The position numbers and the translations under genes are program-made. The notes under the pieces were generated by a model, which saw nothing but the letters and a program-made list of their open reading frames with translations, had not been told where the DNA came from and did not search any database. 64,000 nt of DNA, taken from contig OZ242357.1 of assembly GCA_965208815.1 (NCBI GenBank), positions 62,001 to 126,000 of the forward strand, given 5' to 3'. This DNA comes from Bin55 sp009840545 (GTDB lineage: Bacteria > Pseudomonadota > Gammaproteobacteria > Pseudomonadales > Azotimanducaceae). Of this stretch, positions 10,001 to 16,809 are shown one piece after another. The first letter of the stretch is position 1; every line of letters begins with the position of its first letter.

Positions 10001-12069
10001 ATGCTCACTTTGCGACTTGAGGTGCTTGTTACCTCACCCACTGCAATTGGAACGTTGGGTTCGTCGGCCAGGAGTTGGTACGTGCCATCCTCATGGATCG
10101 CATGACTTGCAGGATGCCAACGCGCAGGGGATTCGTAGCTCGAACAAGCAAACGACTCTTCGCATGCGAGGTGCACGGTTGTTCCGGCAGCAACAAATTC
10201 ATCTACCGACACTTCCAATTCAATCTCGAAGCTCTCGTTGGGTCTAATCGATAGCTCGGAAGTAGATGCTTCTATAGCGAGTTGTGGAGCATCCTCTTCG
10301 ATGACTCGCCACGCCAGACCTATCTTTGCGGGCTCGGTGAAGTCATTGACCGACACAACGTTTATCGTGTATTCGCCAGCCTTAGGGTCCTTCAAAAGTA
10401 TCCATTCGTTGTTGTCTATGGTGGATGTCGACGAGTGTTCCCCACATGCCCCCTCGCCGCAGTTCGCGTCTTCGTCGAGGTAGAGATCGAAATTCGAAAT
10501 GACTGTATTGGAGAAGCGTGTCGAAGGGGGTTCCATCCATGTGAGTACTACATCCAATCGAGCAACATTCTCTGGAACGGTTATGTTGACTGAGAATTGT
10601 TCACCTGCTGACAACTCCATTCCGTATTGGTCGCCCGCAGCCCAATTCTCATTCGCTGTGACCAGTCCCATTCCGTATTCTTCTTGCAGCTTTCCCGGAC
10701 CATTTGTGTTGTTTGTTGGAAATCCATCTAGAGACCCAACAAAGGGTTCTGGTCTGATCGCGGTCGCCATCAAAACAGCTCGAAGCAATGCGGGGTCCCA
10801 GTCGTTGTTCTCCAACAGAACTGCGGAGAGTCCAACCACTGCGGGCGCAGCCATGCTGGTGCCGCTATACTCCACATAGTCGTTTCGGTTTCCGTCGCCC
10901 TCTACCGAAGTCACCAGCCCACCCGGTGCGGCGATGTGTGGCGAAAGACGTCCGTCTGCAGTGGGTCCGTGGCTGCTGAAATTCGTTGCGACGCCATTGT
11001 CGAAGACCGCTCCTACGGCTATCGCGTTCTTGGAGGAACCCAAGTCCGAAATTCCTCGAAGTCCGTCGTTGCCGGCCGCGAGAACATAGGACTGGTCATA
11101 GTCATAGACCGTAGCGTCGATTTTTCGATTGAAGATCGAGTTTCCGTCTGAGAAGTCCGGAGATCCACCCAGACTGACATTTACTAACGAAGGGGTATCA
11201 GTAGGTGGGTCACTTTCGCAGGGATTTTCTTCGCGCAAGAACTTGACAGCATTGAAGATGTCGAGGTAGGAACCGTAACCGTCGGTGTCGAGCACCTTTG
11301 CAAATCGAATTTGCCGAACTCCTGGTGCGACGCCTGCATAGTTTGCGTTGCTTTTTCCCTCGCCCGCGATGATTCCAGTTACGTGGCTGCCGTGTCCATG
11401 TTGGTCATAGTAGAGATCGTTCTCGTCGCTGGATGAGTTCGACAGGAAATTTGCACCACATACGTCTTTTTGCGAAAAGTCCACGTGTTCGAGATTTAGA
11501 CCTGTATCCATTACTCCAACAGAGATTCCAGCTCCCGTAGATCCTTCGAACGAGTCTGTCGAACTGTGGTACTGTCGAAGACCGTCGATACCAACTACTG
11601 CATTTGCGGAGTCGAGCAGAGACGCAACCACTTCATTGCCAGATACTTCCTCGACGTCGTCGCGCCTAAGGACCGCGTCAACCGTTTCAACTGGCAGATT
11701 CGCAGAATAGGTCCTAATGTCACCAAACCACTGCCCAACAGTCACTCCCATTTCTTCCAAGGATCTTCTTAAGGATGCTGTATCGTTGTTCGTCAGTACG
11801 GTGATGAATACGGGCAATTCTTCACCATTGCCAATGCTTGAGTATCGTTCTGTAAGTTCTGGATCGATTTTTTGTGCATAAGGCTGCATTCCAAAACCGG
11901 CAACATGTGGATCATTCGCAAGCTCTCTAAGGGAAGTTTCATCGGTTGGGATGCGTGCCCTCGCGTACAGCCCGGAAAAACTAGGAGAGTGGTACCGTGT
12001 TGCTTTAGGCTTACTTCTAGCGAAGTTCGGTCGAATCCTGACTGAAGTTGAAGCCATCCGTATACCCAT
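7042..12069 (-). CDS. Large secreted subtilisin-like (S8) serine protease, main frame
   Basis: 1675 residues from ATG 12069, but this is probably not the true start: the signal peptide is encoded in another frame upstream (11793-12494), and joining the two at the T-run 11976-11980 gives about 1815 residues. In this frame's numbering a prodomain-like region spans about residues 85-150. The catalytic triad is D188 (VMDTG), H226 (GHGSHV) and S405 (SGTSMAAP), with oxyanion Asn N334 (AAGND). The C-terminal half has at least three repeated beta-sandwich units of pre-peptidase C-terminal (PPC) type, each starting ND(D/N/L) and containing W(W/F)(A/K/T)WT. It ends in a beta-propeller-like region (LYVVAETGLIVL). 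It probably acts outside the cell or at the surface. Confidence 0.85.
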   Translation of the reverse strand: MGIRMASTSVRIRPNFARSKPKATRYHSPSFSGLYARARIPTDETSLRELANDPHVAGFGMQPYAQKIDPELTERYSSIGNGEELPVFITVLTNNDTASLRRSLEEMGVTVGQWFGDIRTYSANLPVETVDAVLRRDDVEEVSGNEVVASLLDSANAVVGIDGLRQYHSSTDSFEGSTGAGISVGVMDTGLNLEHVDFSQKDVCGANFLSNSSSDENDLYYDQHGHGSHVTGIIAGEGKSNANYAGVAPGVRQIRFAKVLDTDGYGSYLDIFNAVKFLREENPCESDPPTDTPSLVNVSLGGSPDFSDGNSIFNRKIDATVYDYDQSYVLAAGNDGLRGISDLGSSKNAIAVGAVFDNGVATNFSSHGPTADGRLSPHIAAPGGLVTSVEGDGNRNDYVEYSGTSMAAPAVVGLSAVLLENNDWDPALLRAVLMATAIRPEPFVGSLDGFPTNNTNGPGKLQEEYGMGLVTANENWAAGDQYGMELSAGEQFSVNITVPENVARLDVVLTWMEPPSTRFSNTVISNFDLYLDEDANCGEGACGEHSSTSTIDNNEWILLKDPKAGEYTINVVSVNDFTEPAKIGLAWRVIEEDAPQLAIEASTSELSIRPNESFEIELEVSVDEFVAAGTTVHLACEESFACSSYESPARWHPASHAIHEDGTYQLLADEPNVPIAVGEVTSTSSRKVSIRVPRGVVADSHTLYFVASSFNALAAFASIDVVVDDEPAPDQISPPGNDMMQNASALIGTSGDFDVNLRIASREPGERIVQGSGAGSSITKFYQDPVDIASLEEFATNSRHSSAWFELNTPSEVAVLAVTGLSSGTEVTVFESTADGLESIYQHGGSFSDSGFSIRVAESKRYLLQVINPNYNPLSTNFSWSLREDVQPQNDDFANAEQISGSSGTVSGTNFNSSLEGFEFYGEEHDESTWFKWTAPSSGTYEFNAYPSIALILNGNSSEELTRISSIPASVQDNVVQTASDEQYYIAVVSSSYGGSVNDYELRWSTTSDFSLMENDNYDAASTLSGASGELDEGIYRSRTLEPNEPKEAGLGTLWWAWTPSESGSYTFKLEDPDFEHLSMWTGNSLANLSEVASGTVLSVDATADETYYLAYGTDHRFPFNDLNGDYSRQLSVTWGPAPTNDLRVNAIEVAGTSGSTTFTHEHATESRDDPRGISGTHSLWWTWTAPSDGWIKFELDVEDDDPFQRQVDNVLGVLKATEDSQFIATTDRSYVLNGKPETTIYASAGEEFVIQVSLRTRTSQDPFAESGFNWSAANAPPWLKFEEHLTNSALPGMSNEVNSLIAPRSIAIDPASNRLYVVAETGLIVLTTDEESGSPQFSKLVEFVDQEGNSVDDMDRAILGWDSNNSNLYAFNQKGIFLFQALDTDSAYLQGCIDHPSGSLFDPSQLLIDDESKYFYAINTPSYGMEIESFERTGTCEFTAIQSLDDVDVRELRYGNAALIGPDQGYFYVSADDGLLTFSRDSTTGEIQLLGTASTSEREDGYSFRWDDSTLIKSGTGKHLFVMGERAPYIAAYDVETDPQNPSLITSIVEFHVENREFDYYSFETKESLPVNAFDCATLVSPSDTEQVELLCDDAMYSITLENEQLVVQDMLLVDENDRFGSELRNVAIKRTGFTQAVMNGEDNRVYVIVHDNFNFRDFMLTFKRASSIEADPY

Positions 12070-12494
12070 TCGCGGTCTTGGGTCTCCCCAGTCGCCACGA
12101 TTCTTCGAATCGAGTCATTGGGGTCAATCCACTCCACAGAAGGTGAATCCTTCCGTCCTATTTCCTCCGCGGCCGAACTGACACTTTCACTGGTTGTTGC
12201 AATCTGTTTCGCAAAGGTGTCCGTAATACCGTTATTCCAAGCTGATGTATCTTGAGTTAGGTATGTAGATTTGTGTGAACGCTTACCCGCACTTCTGGAC
12301 TCCAACTCGACAGTACGTGAACCCTCTAGACTTGCAGCCGCGTTTGTTGATAGTGATCGTTCAAGGACTTTTTCTACTTGTGCAACTTTGCTCTGTGCAA
12401 TTTGTCTTTCGGTAAAGAATGACACGCCAAGTGTCGCAACAACTACTGCGCACATGAAAGTGACTGCAATGATCGCAATTTTCTTGTTTTTCAA
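11793..12494 (-). CDS. N-terminal part of the S8 protease (signal peptide), frameshifted
   Basis: The 233-residue frame starts at TTG 12494, with GGAGGA (complement of 12502-12507) 7 bases upstream. It begins MKNKK followed by a hydrophobic stretch (IAIIAVTFMCAVVVATLGV), a clear Sec signal or anchor. The first ~172 residues look like a normal protease N-terminus. After the run of five T on the coding strand (11976-11980) the frame turns into a nonsense tail. A -1 slip or one extra T there joins LLVF to SGLYARARIP of the main protease frame without a break. So this is one gene broken by a real mutation, a sequencing error or a programmed shift. Confidence 0.75.
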   Translation of the reverse strand: MKNKKIAIIAVTFMCAVVVATLGVSFFTERQIAQSKVAQVEKVLERSLSTNAAASLEGSRTVELESRSAGKRSHKSTYLTQDTSAWNNGITDTFAKQIATTSESVSSAAEEIGRKDSPSVEWIDPNDSIRRIVATGETQDREWVYGWLQLQSGFDRTSLEVSLKQHGTTLLVFPGCTRGHASQPMKLPLESLRMIHMLPVLECSLMHKKSIQNLQNDTQALAMVKNCPYSSPY

Positions 12495-12512
12495 TTTCTA
12501 ATCCTCCATTGA

Positions 12513-12552
12513 ATCTCAGACACCTGTAATAGGATCTGCCAGAGTCTGAGAT
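12513..12552 (-). promoter_or_regulatory. Inverted repeat upstream of the protease start
   Basis: ATCTCAGAC at 12513-12521 and its exact complement GTCTGAGAT at 12544-12552, 22 bases apart, lie just upstream of the ribosome binding site of the protease. This could be an operator or a 5'-leader hairpin. I do not recognise the motif. Confidence 0.4.
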
Positions 12553-12851
12553 CTTGATGACTGGTTGGGGAAACTCCAACTACTTGGCTATTCAGCAAGT
12601 ATGGAGTACGCGTGAGTTTGCCGGTGGCGGGCTGACCGTAGCATTCTGAACGGCTAGTGACCAAGAGAAGTAGTCTAAGAGAGTGCTTTGCCTAGAGCCA
12701 GACTTGATACTTTTGGCATCTCTCACGAACGAGTAAAGCTCTTAATTAGTAGCAAGAATTTGAAATTAGTTCCGTAACTTCCTAATGCGTTCCCATATAG
12801 GTCATTCCATGGGTAGAGTGCATGTAGCTCTACTTGTTCCCGAAACTTTGA
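12553..12851. other. Intergenic region between protease and tRNA promoter
   Basis: About 300 bases, AT-richer than its neighbours, with no credible gene. It should hold the promoter of the leftward protease, which I could not place with confidence. GTAGAG/CTCTAC (12813-12833) can form a short hairpin. Confidence 0.4.
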
Positions 12852-12880
12852 TTGACAACGCTTGTCTTAGCAACGACAAT
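12852..12880 (+). promoter_or_regulatory. Sigma70 promoter of the tRNA-Tyr-Gly-Thr(-Trp) unit
   Basis: A consensus TTGACA (12852-12857), 17-base spacer and GACAAT (12875-12880). Transcription would start near 12887, about 30 bases before tRNA-Tyr. This probably drives the tRNA cluster and may read on into secE-nusG. Confidence 0.7.
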
Positions 12881-12918
12881 AGTCTCCTTTTAGGGTCTGA
12901 GCGACGAAGTAAAGCTTT

Positions 12919-13003
12919 GGAGGGGTTCCCGAGTGGCCAAAGGGACCAGACTGTAAATCTGATGTCGTCGACTTCGTAGGTTCGAATCCTACCCCCTCCA
13001 CCA
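12919..13003 (+). tRNA. tRNA-Tyr (anticodon GTA)
   Basis: 85 nt, class II tRNA with a long variable arm. The acceptor GGAGGGG pairs with CCCCTCC, followed by A and encoded CCA. The anticodon loop CTGTAAA contains GTA. Confidence 0.97.
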
Positions 13004-13039
13004 TCTTGATCGAACAGGAAAACAATACGAAAAGTCCGT

Positions 13040-13113
13040 GCGGGCATTGTTTAGTGGTAGAACCTCAGCCTTCCAAGCTGATGGCGCGGGTTCGATTCCC
13101 GCTGCCCGCACCA
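13040..13113 (+). tRNA. tRNA-Gly (anticodon TCC)
   Basis: 74 nt with encoded CCA. The acceptor GCGGGCA pairs with TGCCCGC; the anticodon loop CTTCCAA carries TCC. It lies 36 bases after tRNA-Tyr, the same order as in E. coli tyrU-glyT. Confidence 0.97.
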
Positions 13114-13162
13114 ATGCTCCGATGCAGAATTGGATAAACTAAAGGGTCATGCGTCTGGGCAA

Positions 13163-13238
13163 GCTCACATAGCTCAGTCGGTAGAGCGCTTCCTTGGTAA
13201 GGAAGAGGTCATCGGTTCAAATCCGATTGTGAGCACCA
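13163..13238 (+). tRNA. tRNA-Thr (anticodon GGT)
   Basis: 76 nt with encoded CCA. The acceptor GCTCACA pairs with TGTGAGC; the anticodon loop TTGGTAA carries GGT. In E. coli the equivalent thrT is followed by tufB; here only 171 gene-free bases separate it from tRNA-Trp. Confidence 0.97.
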
Positions 13239-13409
13239 TTTAAGCAGCGTGAAAGTGGATCGAAGTAGAGCAGAGATGCATATGAGAACCACGATGCGCG
13301 AGTTACCAACAAACAGTCCTAGCACAAGGAAAATAGCAACGAGAAAATACCTCAGTCGTAGACATAGGAACTGAGTGAGAGTTAGTTCCGCCGATAATTG
13401 GAAGCAACT

Positions 13410-13485
13410 AGGCCAGTAGCTCAATTGGCAGAGCGGCGGTCTCCAAAACCGCAGGTTGGGGGTTCGATGCCCTCCTGGCCTGCCA
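13410..13485 (+). tRNA. tRNA-Trp (anticodon CCA)
   Basis: 76 nt. The acceptor AGGCCAG pairs with CTGGCCT, followed by discriminator G and encoded CCA. The anticodon loop CTCCAAA carries CCA. It lies 60 bases before secE, so processing at its 3' end probably separates it from the secE-nusG mRNA. Confidence 0.97.
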
Positions 13486-13545
13486 CCGAAGGACTTTCAA
13501 CCGGCATGTGTAGGGCTGCGAGTTAGATCGAGGATTCTGTCGAAC

Positions 13546-13926
13546 ATGGCTACTCAAGCAGGAAAACAACCCGGCACCGAGACGTCAATGGCCGATCGTG
13601 CCAAGTGGTTCGCCGTAATCGCTCTTGTCGTTGGTGGGATTGTGGGCAATTGGTGGTTCGGCGAGATCAATGTCTTTTATCGTGCCCTTGCTCTAGTCGC
13701 AATGGCTGTCTTGGCCGGCTTCATTCTCTTTCAAACAGAAAAGGGAAGAAACCTTTGGGTGCTTATGCGCGACGCTCGATCTGAAGTTCGAAGAGTCATT
13801 TGGCCTACGCGGCAAGAGACGTTGCAAACGACTCTTATCGTCATCGTGTTGATATTGGTTTTTGCACTGATTCTTTGGGCATTAGATTCATTGCTGACTT
13901 GGATTGTGCAAATGCTAATAGGGTGA
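13546..13926 (+). CDS. secE: Preprotein translocase subunit SecE
   Basis: 126 residues; part of the inner-membrane SecYEG channel. It has the three-helix form known from E. coli: two hydrophobic segments near the N-terminus (WFAVIALVVGGIVGNWWF and the next), then the conserved amphipathic EVRRVIWPTRQET and the essential last membrane helix. The ATG at 13546 is chosen because the longer frame would start inside tRNA-Trp. nusG follows 6 bases later, the conserved secE-nusG pair. Its partner secY is in the spc operon at 42089. Confidence 0.95.
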   Translation: MATQAGKQPGTETSMADRAKWFAVIALVVGGIVGNWWFGEINVFYRALALVAMAVLAGFILFQTEKGRNLWVLMRDARSEVRRVIWPTRQETLQTTLIVIVLILVFALILWALDSLLTWIVQMLIG

Positions 13927-13932
13927 GTTAAA

Positions 13933-14502
13933 TTGGAAGAAGTAACGCAGACTCAAACTGACATCTCGCCGGCAAAGAGTTGGTACGTCGTTAACGCTTA
14001 CTCAGGTCACGAGAAGAAAGTCGCCGAGGCAATCGAAGAGAGAATCGAATTGTCAGAGTTCAAGAGTCACTTCGGGGAAGTCGTGGTACCTTCCGAGGAA
14101 GTGGTCGAGATGCGCGGTGGTCAAAAACGAAGGAGTGAGCGGAAGTTCTTTCCGGGTTACATCTTTGTGCATATGGCGATGAACGAACACACTTGGCAAG
14201 TTGTTAAGGCGACACCTCGAGTGATTGGGTTCATCGGTGGTACAATAAACAATCCGGTTCCCATATCGGATGAAGAAGCACAGCTCATACTTGACCGAGT
14301 CCGGGAAGGAAACGACACGGATACGCCTAAGACATTGTTTGGGGCTGGGGAGCTTGTTCGCGTAATTGACGGTCCATTTGTGGATTTCAACGGCATCGTT
14401 GAAGAGGTCAACTACGAGAAAAGCCGCCTTGTCGTATCGGTCACGATTTTTGGACGTTCCACACCAGTTGAACTTGACTTTTCTCAGGTCGAGAAAGGAT
14501 AA
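13933..14502 (+). CDS. nusG: Transcription termination/antitermination factor NusG
   Basis: 189 residues, close to E. coli NusG (181). The NGN domain (SWYVVNAYSGHEKKV to about residue 125) binds the RpoC clamp helices and the KOW domain (ELVRVIDGPFVDFNGIVEEV) contacts Rho or S10. The RKFFPGY and VELDFSQVEK signatures are present. The start is TTG 13933; no ATG or GTG lies between it and the secE stop, and the next in-frame Met is far inside the domain. Confidence 0.97.
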   Translation: MEEVTQTQTDISPAKSWYVVNAYSGHEKKVAEAIEERIELSEFKSHFGEVVVPSEEVVEMRGGQKRRSERKFFPGYIFVHMAMNEHTWQVVKATPRVIGFIGGTINNPVPISDEEAQLILDRVREGNDTDTPKTLFGAGELVRVIDGPFVDFNGIVEEVNYEKSRLVVSVTIFGRSTPVELDFSQVEKG

Positions 14503-14520
14503 CGAAGCACAAACGCAAAA

Positions 14521-14548
14521 TCGAACCTCGCACTGAAGCGAGTTTCGA
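14521..14548 (+). promoter_or_regulatory. Hairpin in the nusG-rplK spacer, candidate L1 control site
   Basis: TCGAA and CTCGC pair with GCGAG and TTCGA around loop ACTGAA, with one mismatch between the two helices. It lies 31 bases before rplK. In E. coli L1 represses L11-L1 translation by binding the rplK leader; this hairpin is a candidate by position only. Confidence 0.35.
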
Positions 14549-14579
14549 CATGTGTGGTGTTTCAACGCATTGAACACTC

Positions 14580-15011
14580 ATGGCGAAGAAGGTACAGACC
14601 TACATCAAATTGCAAGTGCCCGCAGGTCAAGCCACGCCGGCTCCGCCAGTTGGACCGGCATTGGGTCAGCACGGCATCAACATCGTTGAATTTACAAAGT
14701 CGTTCAACGCACAGACTCAATCTATCGAGCCGGGCTTGCCGATACCGTGCATCATCACGGTTTATGCGGACCGCAGTTTTAGCTACATAACGAAGAGCCC
14801 GCCAGCATCCGTGCTAATTCGAAAGGCCGCCGGGATTGAGAAGGGGAGTGGAACGCCAAACACGGAGAAGGTGGGAAAGGTCACGCGAGCCCAATTGGAA
14901 GAAATCGCAAAGGTTAAAGAACCCGATCTCACTGCAGCCGACATGGACGCAGCAGTTCGAACTTTGGCGGGAAGCGCTCGAAGTGCGGGTATTGAAGTGG
15001 AAGGCATCTAA
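14580..15011 (+). CDS. rplK: 50S ribosomal protein L11
   Basis: 143 residues, the family length. L11 binds the GTPase-associated centre of 23S rRNA. The proline-rich N-terminal segment PPVGPALGQHGINI, the target region of thiostrepton-type drugs, is intact, as is SPPASVLIRKAAG. The stop TAA shares its last base with the ATG of rplA (TAATG), so the two are likely coupled. Confidence 0.97.
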   Translation: MAKKVQTYIKLQVPAGQATPAPPVGPALGQHGINIVEFTKSFNAQTQSIEPGLPIPCIITVYADRSFSYITKSPPASVLIRKAAGIEKGSGTPNTEKVGKVTRAQLEEIAKVKEPDLTAADMDAAVRTLAGSARSAGIEVEGI

Positions 15012-15709
15012 TGGGAAAGCTCTCGAAGCGACAAAAAGCTGTACAGGAAAAGATTGATCCTAGTCATCACTACGATGTTCAGGAGGCTGTCAAGATTCTG
15101 TCGGAATTGGCTCAACGCACCAAGTTTAAGGAATCTTTGGATATCGCGGTAAATCTCGGCATCGACACGAAGAAACAAGATCAAATGGTTCGTGGATCAA
15201 CAACTTTGCCGCACGGAGTTGGAAAGGACATTAAAGTTGCTGTCTTTGCTTCCGGCGACGAGGCAGAAGCAGCGCAGCAAGCTGGTGCAGATGTTGTAGG
15301 ACTTGAAGACTTGGCGGAAAGCGTAAAGGCTGGCAATTACGATTTCGACGTCGTGCTTGCAACGCCACAGAGTATGCGAGTTTTAGGTCCTCTGGGTCGA
15401 ATCTTGGGACCGCGCGGACTGATGCCTAATCCAAAATCTGGAACCGTGACGAACGACATGGCCACTGCTGTGAAGAACGCCAAGTCGGGGCAAGTACAGT
15501 TTCGCGCTGATCGGGGTGGAGTCATCCACGGTTGCGTTGGACAAGTTGGACAAAGTGGGGAGCAAGTCAAAGAAAACATAGCTGCTCTGCTCGATGACCT
15601 TAGAAAAGCCAAACCAGCATCTGCGAAAGGCACGTATCTCAAGAAAGTGACACTCTCTACAACAATGGGTCCGGGAGTTGCCATCGAACAGACTTCGTTG
15701 GAAAGTTGA
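15011..15709 (+). CDS. rplA: 50S ribosomal protein L1
   Basis: 232 residues. L1 forms the mobile stalk near the E site and represses its own operon in E. coli. The signature LGPRGLMPNPKSGTVT is present around residue 140. The start overlaps the rplK stop by one base. rplJ follows after 30 bases, leaving no room for the longer structured L10 leader seen in E. coli. Confidence 0.97.
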   Translation: MGKLSKRQKAVQEKIDPSHHYDVQEAVKILSELAQRTKFKESLDIAVNLGIDTKKQDQMVRGSTTLPHGVGKDIKVAVFASGDEAEAAQQAGADVVGLEDLAESVKAGNYDFDVVLATPQSMRVLGPLGRILGPRGLMPNPKSGTVTNDMATAVKNAKSGQVQFRADRGGVIHGCVGQVGQSGEQVKENIAALLDDLRKAKPASAKGTYLKKVTLSTTMGPGVAIEQTSLES

Positions 15710-15739
15710 GAGAGAGCTAGTTAGAGTCCAGACACTTAA

Positions 15740-16270
15740 ATGACGCTTGCATTAGAAGAAAAGAAACAAAAAGTCGAAGAAACGCGGGTCACGGCAGAAG
15801 CCGCCGTGTCAGCACTCGTTGCCGATTTTCGCGGAATTTCCGTAACTGAGCTCACCGATATGCGAAAGCAAGCCCGAGAGGCCGGGGTTCAGCTCCAAGT
15901 TGTTCGCAACACGTTGGCGCGCTTGGCATTTGAGGGTACTGTTCACGAGTGCCTACAGTCATCTTTGAAAGGGCCTTCGATCATTGCGTATTCAAATGAA
16001 GACCCTGGTGCCGGAGCTCGGCTAGTACGAGCGATCAAACGATCAGGTGTGTCTTTGGACGTTCGAGCTATATCAGTGGCTGGGACTCTGCAGACAGGTG
16101 ACGACCTCGACAAGGTCGCATCACTGCCAACACGCGATGAAGCATTGGCAAGGCTCATGTCCGTCATGCGCGGGCCTGTAGCGAAACTTGCCCAGGTACT
16201 GAATGCAGTACCTACAAAACTCGTACGGACGCTTGCGGCTGTACGGCAATCTTTACAAAGCGACGAATAG
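15740..16270 (+). CDS. rplJ: 50S ribosomal protein L10
   Basis: 176 residues, slightly longer than E. coli L10 (165). The N-terminal globular domain (VADFRGISVTELTDMRKQAR) binds 23S rRNA with L11; the C-terminal helix carries L7/L12 dimers. ATG 15740 follows the rplA stop by 30 bases. The gene order rplJ-rplL-rpoB is conserved. Confidence 0.96.
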   Translation: MTLALEEKKQKVEETRVTAEAAVSALVADFRGISVTELTDMRKQAREAGVQLQVVRNTLARLAFEGTVHECLQSSLKGPSIIAYSNEDPGAGARLVRAIKRSGVSLDVRAISVAGTLQTGDDLDKVASLPTRDEALARLMSVMRGPVAKLAQVLNAVPTKLVRTLAAVRQSLQSDE

Positions 16271-16318
16271 TCTCGTCGTTCTCTTTGAGAAATTTCGATT
16301 AATTTAGGAGAAACTCGT

Positions 16319-16705
16319 ATGAGCTTGTCAAAAGACGAAATCCTCGATGCCATTGCCGAAATGTCGGTCATGGAAGTGGTCGACCTTGTCGATGCAATGG
16401 AAGAAAAATTCGGTGTGACCGCGGCAGCAGCAGCTCCTGTAACTGTGGTTGGAGCAGGAGATGCCGGTGCGGACTCAGCCGCCGAGGATGAACAAACGGA
16501 ATTCGACGTCAAGCTTGTCGGCGTTCCTGAAAAGAAATTGACAGTCATCAAGGCTGTGCGTGAAATAACTGGACTTGGTCTCAAAGAAGCCAAAGCATTA
16601 GTAGACGAAATGCCTTCCGACATCAAGACGCAAGTCTCGAAGGAGGAAGCCGACGAGATCAAGGCCAAAGTCGAAGACGCGGGTGGAACGGTAGAAGTCA
16701 AATAG
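16319..16705 (+). CDS. rplL: 50S ribosomal protein L7/L12
   Basis: 128 residues. An N-terminal dimerisation helix, an Ala/Gly/Val-rich hinge (AAAAAPVTVVGAGDAG) and the C-terminal factor-binding domain (EKKLTVIKAVREITGLGLKEAKALV) are all visible. It recruits EF-Tu, EF-G, IF2 and RF3. TTAGGAGAAAC upstream is a strong ribosome binding site, in keeping with the need for four or more copies per ribosome. Confidence 0.97.
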   Translation: MSLSKDEILDAIAEMSVMEVVDLVDAMEEKFGVTAAAAAPVTVVGAGDAGADSAAEDEQTEFDVKLVGVPEKKLTVIKAVREITGLGLKEAKALVDEMPSDIKTQVSKEEADEIKAKVEDAGGTVEVK

Positions 16706-16725
16706 GGTTGCCGCCGCTCCCAAAT

Positions 16726-16746
16726 CGCGTTCTAGCCAAGAACGCG
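16726..16746 (+). promoter_or_regulatory. rplL-rpoB intercistronic hairpin
   Basis: CGCGTTCT (16726-16733) pairs with AGAACGCG (16739-16746) around AGCCA; no U-run follows, so it is not an ordinary terminator. A second small hairpin, CCTGG/CCAGG, lies at 16768-16783. In E. coli this spacer holds an attenuator and an RNase III site that lower rpoBC relative to rplJL. A similar role is inferred from position. Confidence 0.45.
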
Positions 16747-16809
16747 TTCAAACTTCATTCGCCGCGACCTGGAACGAACCAGGCCGCCAATTCTGCATGG
16801 ACGAAATAG

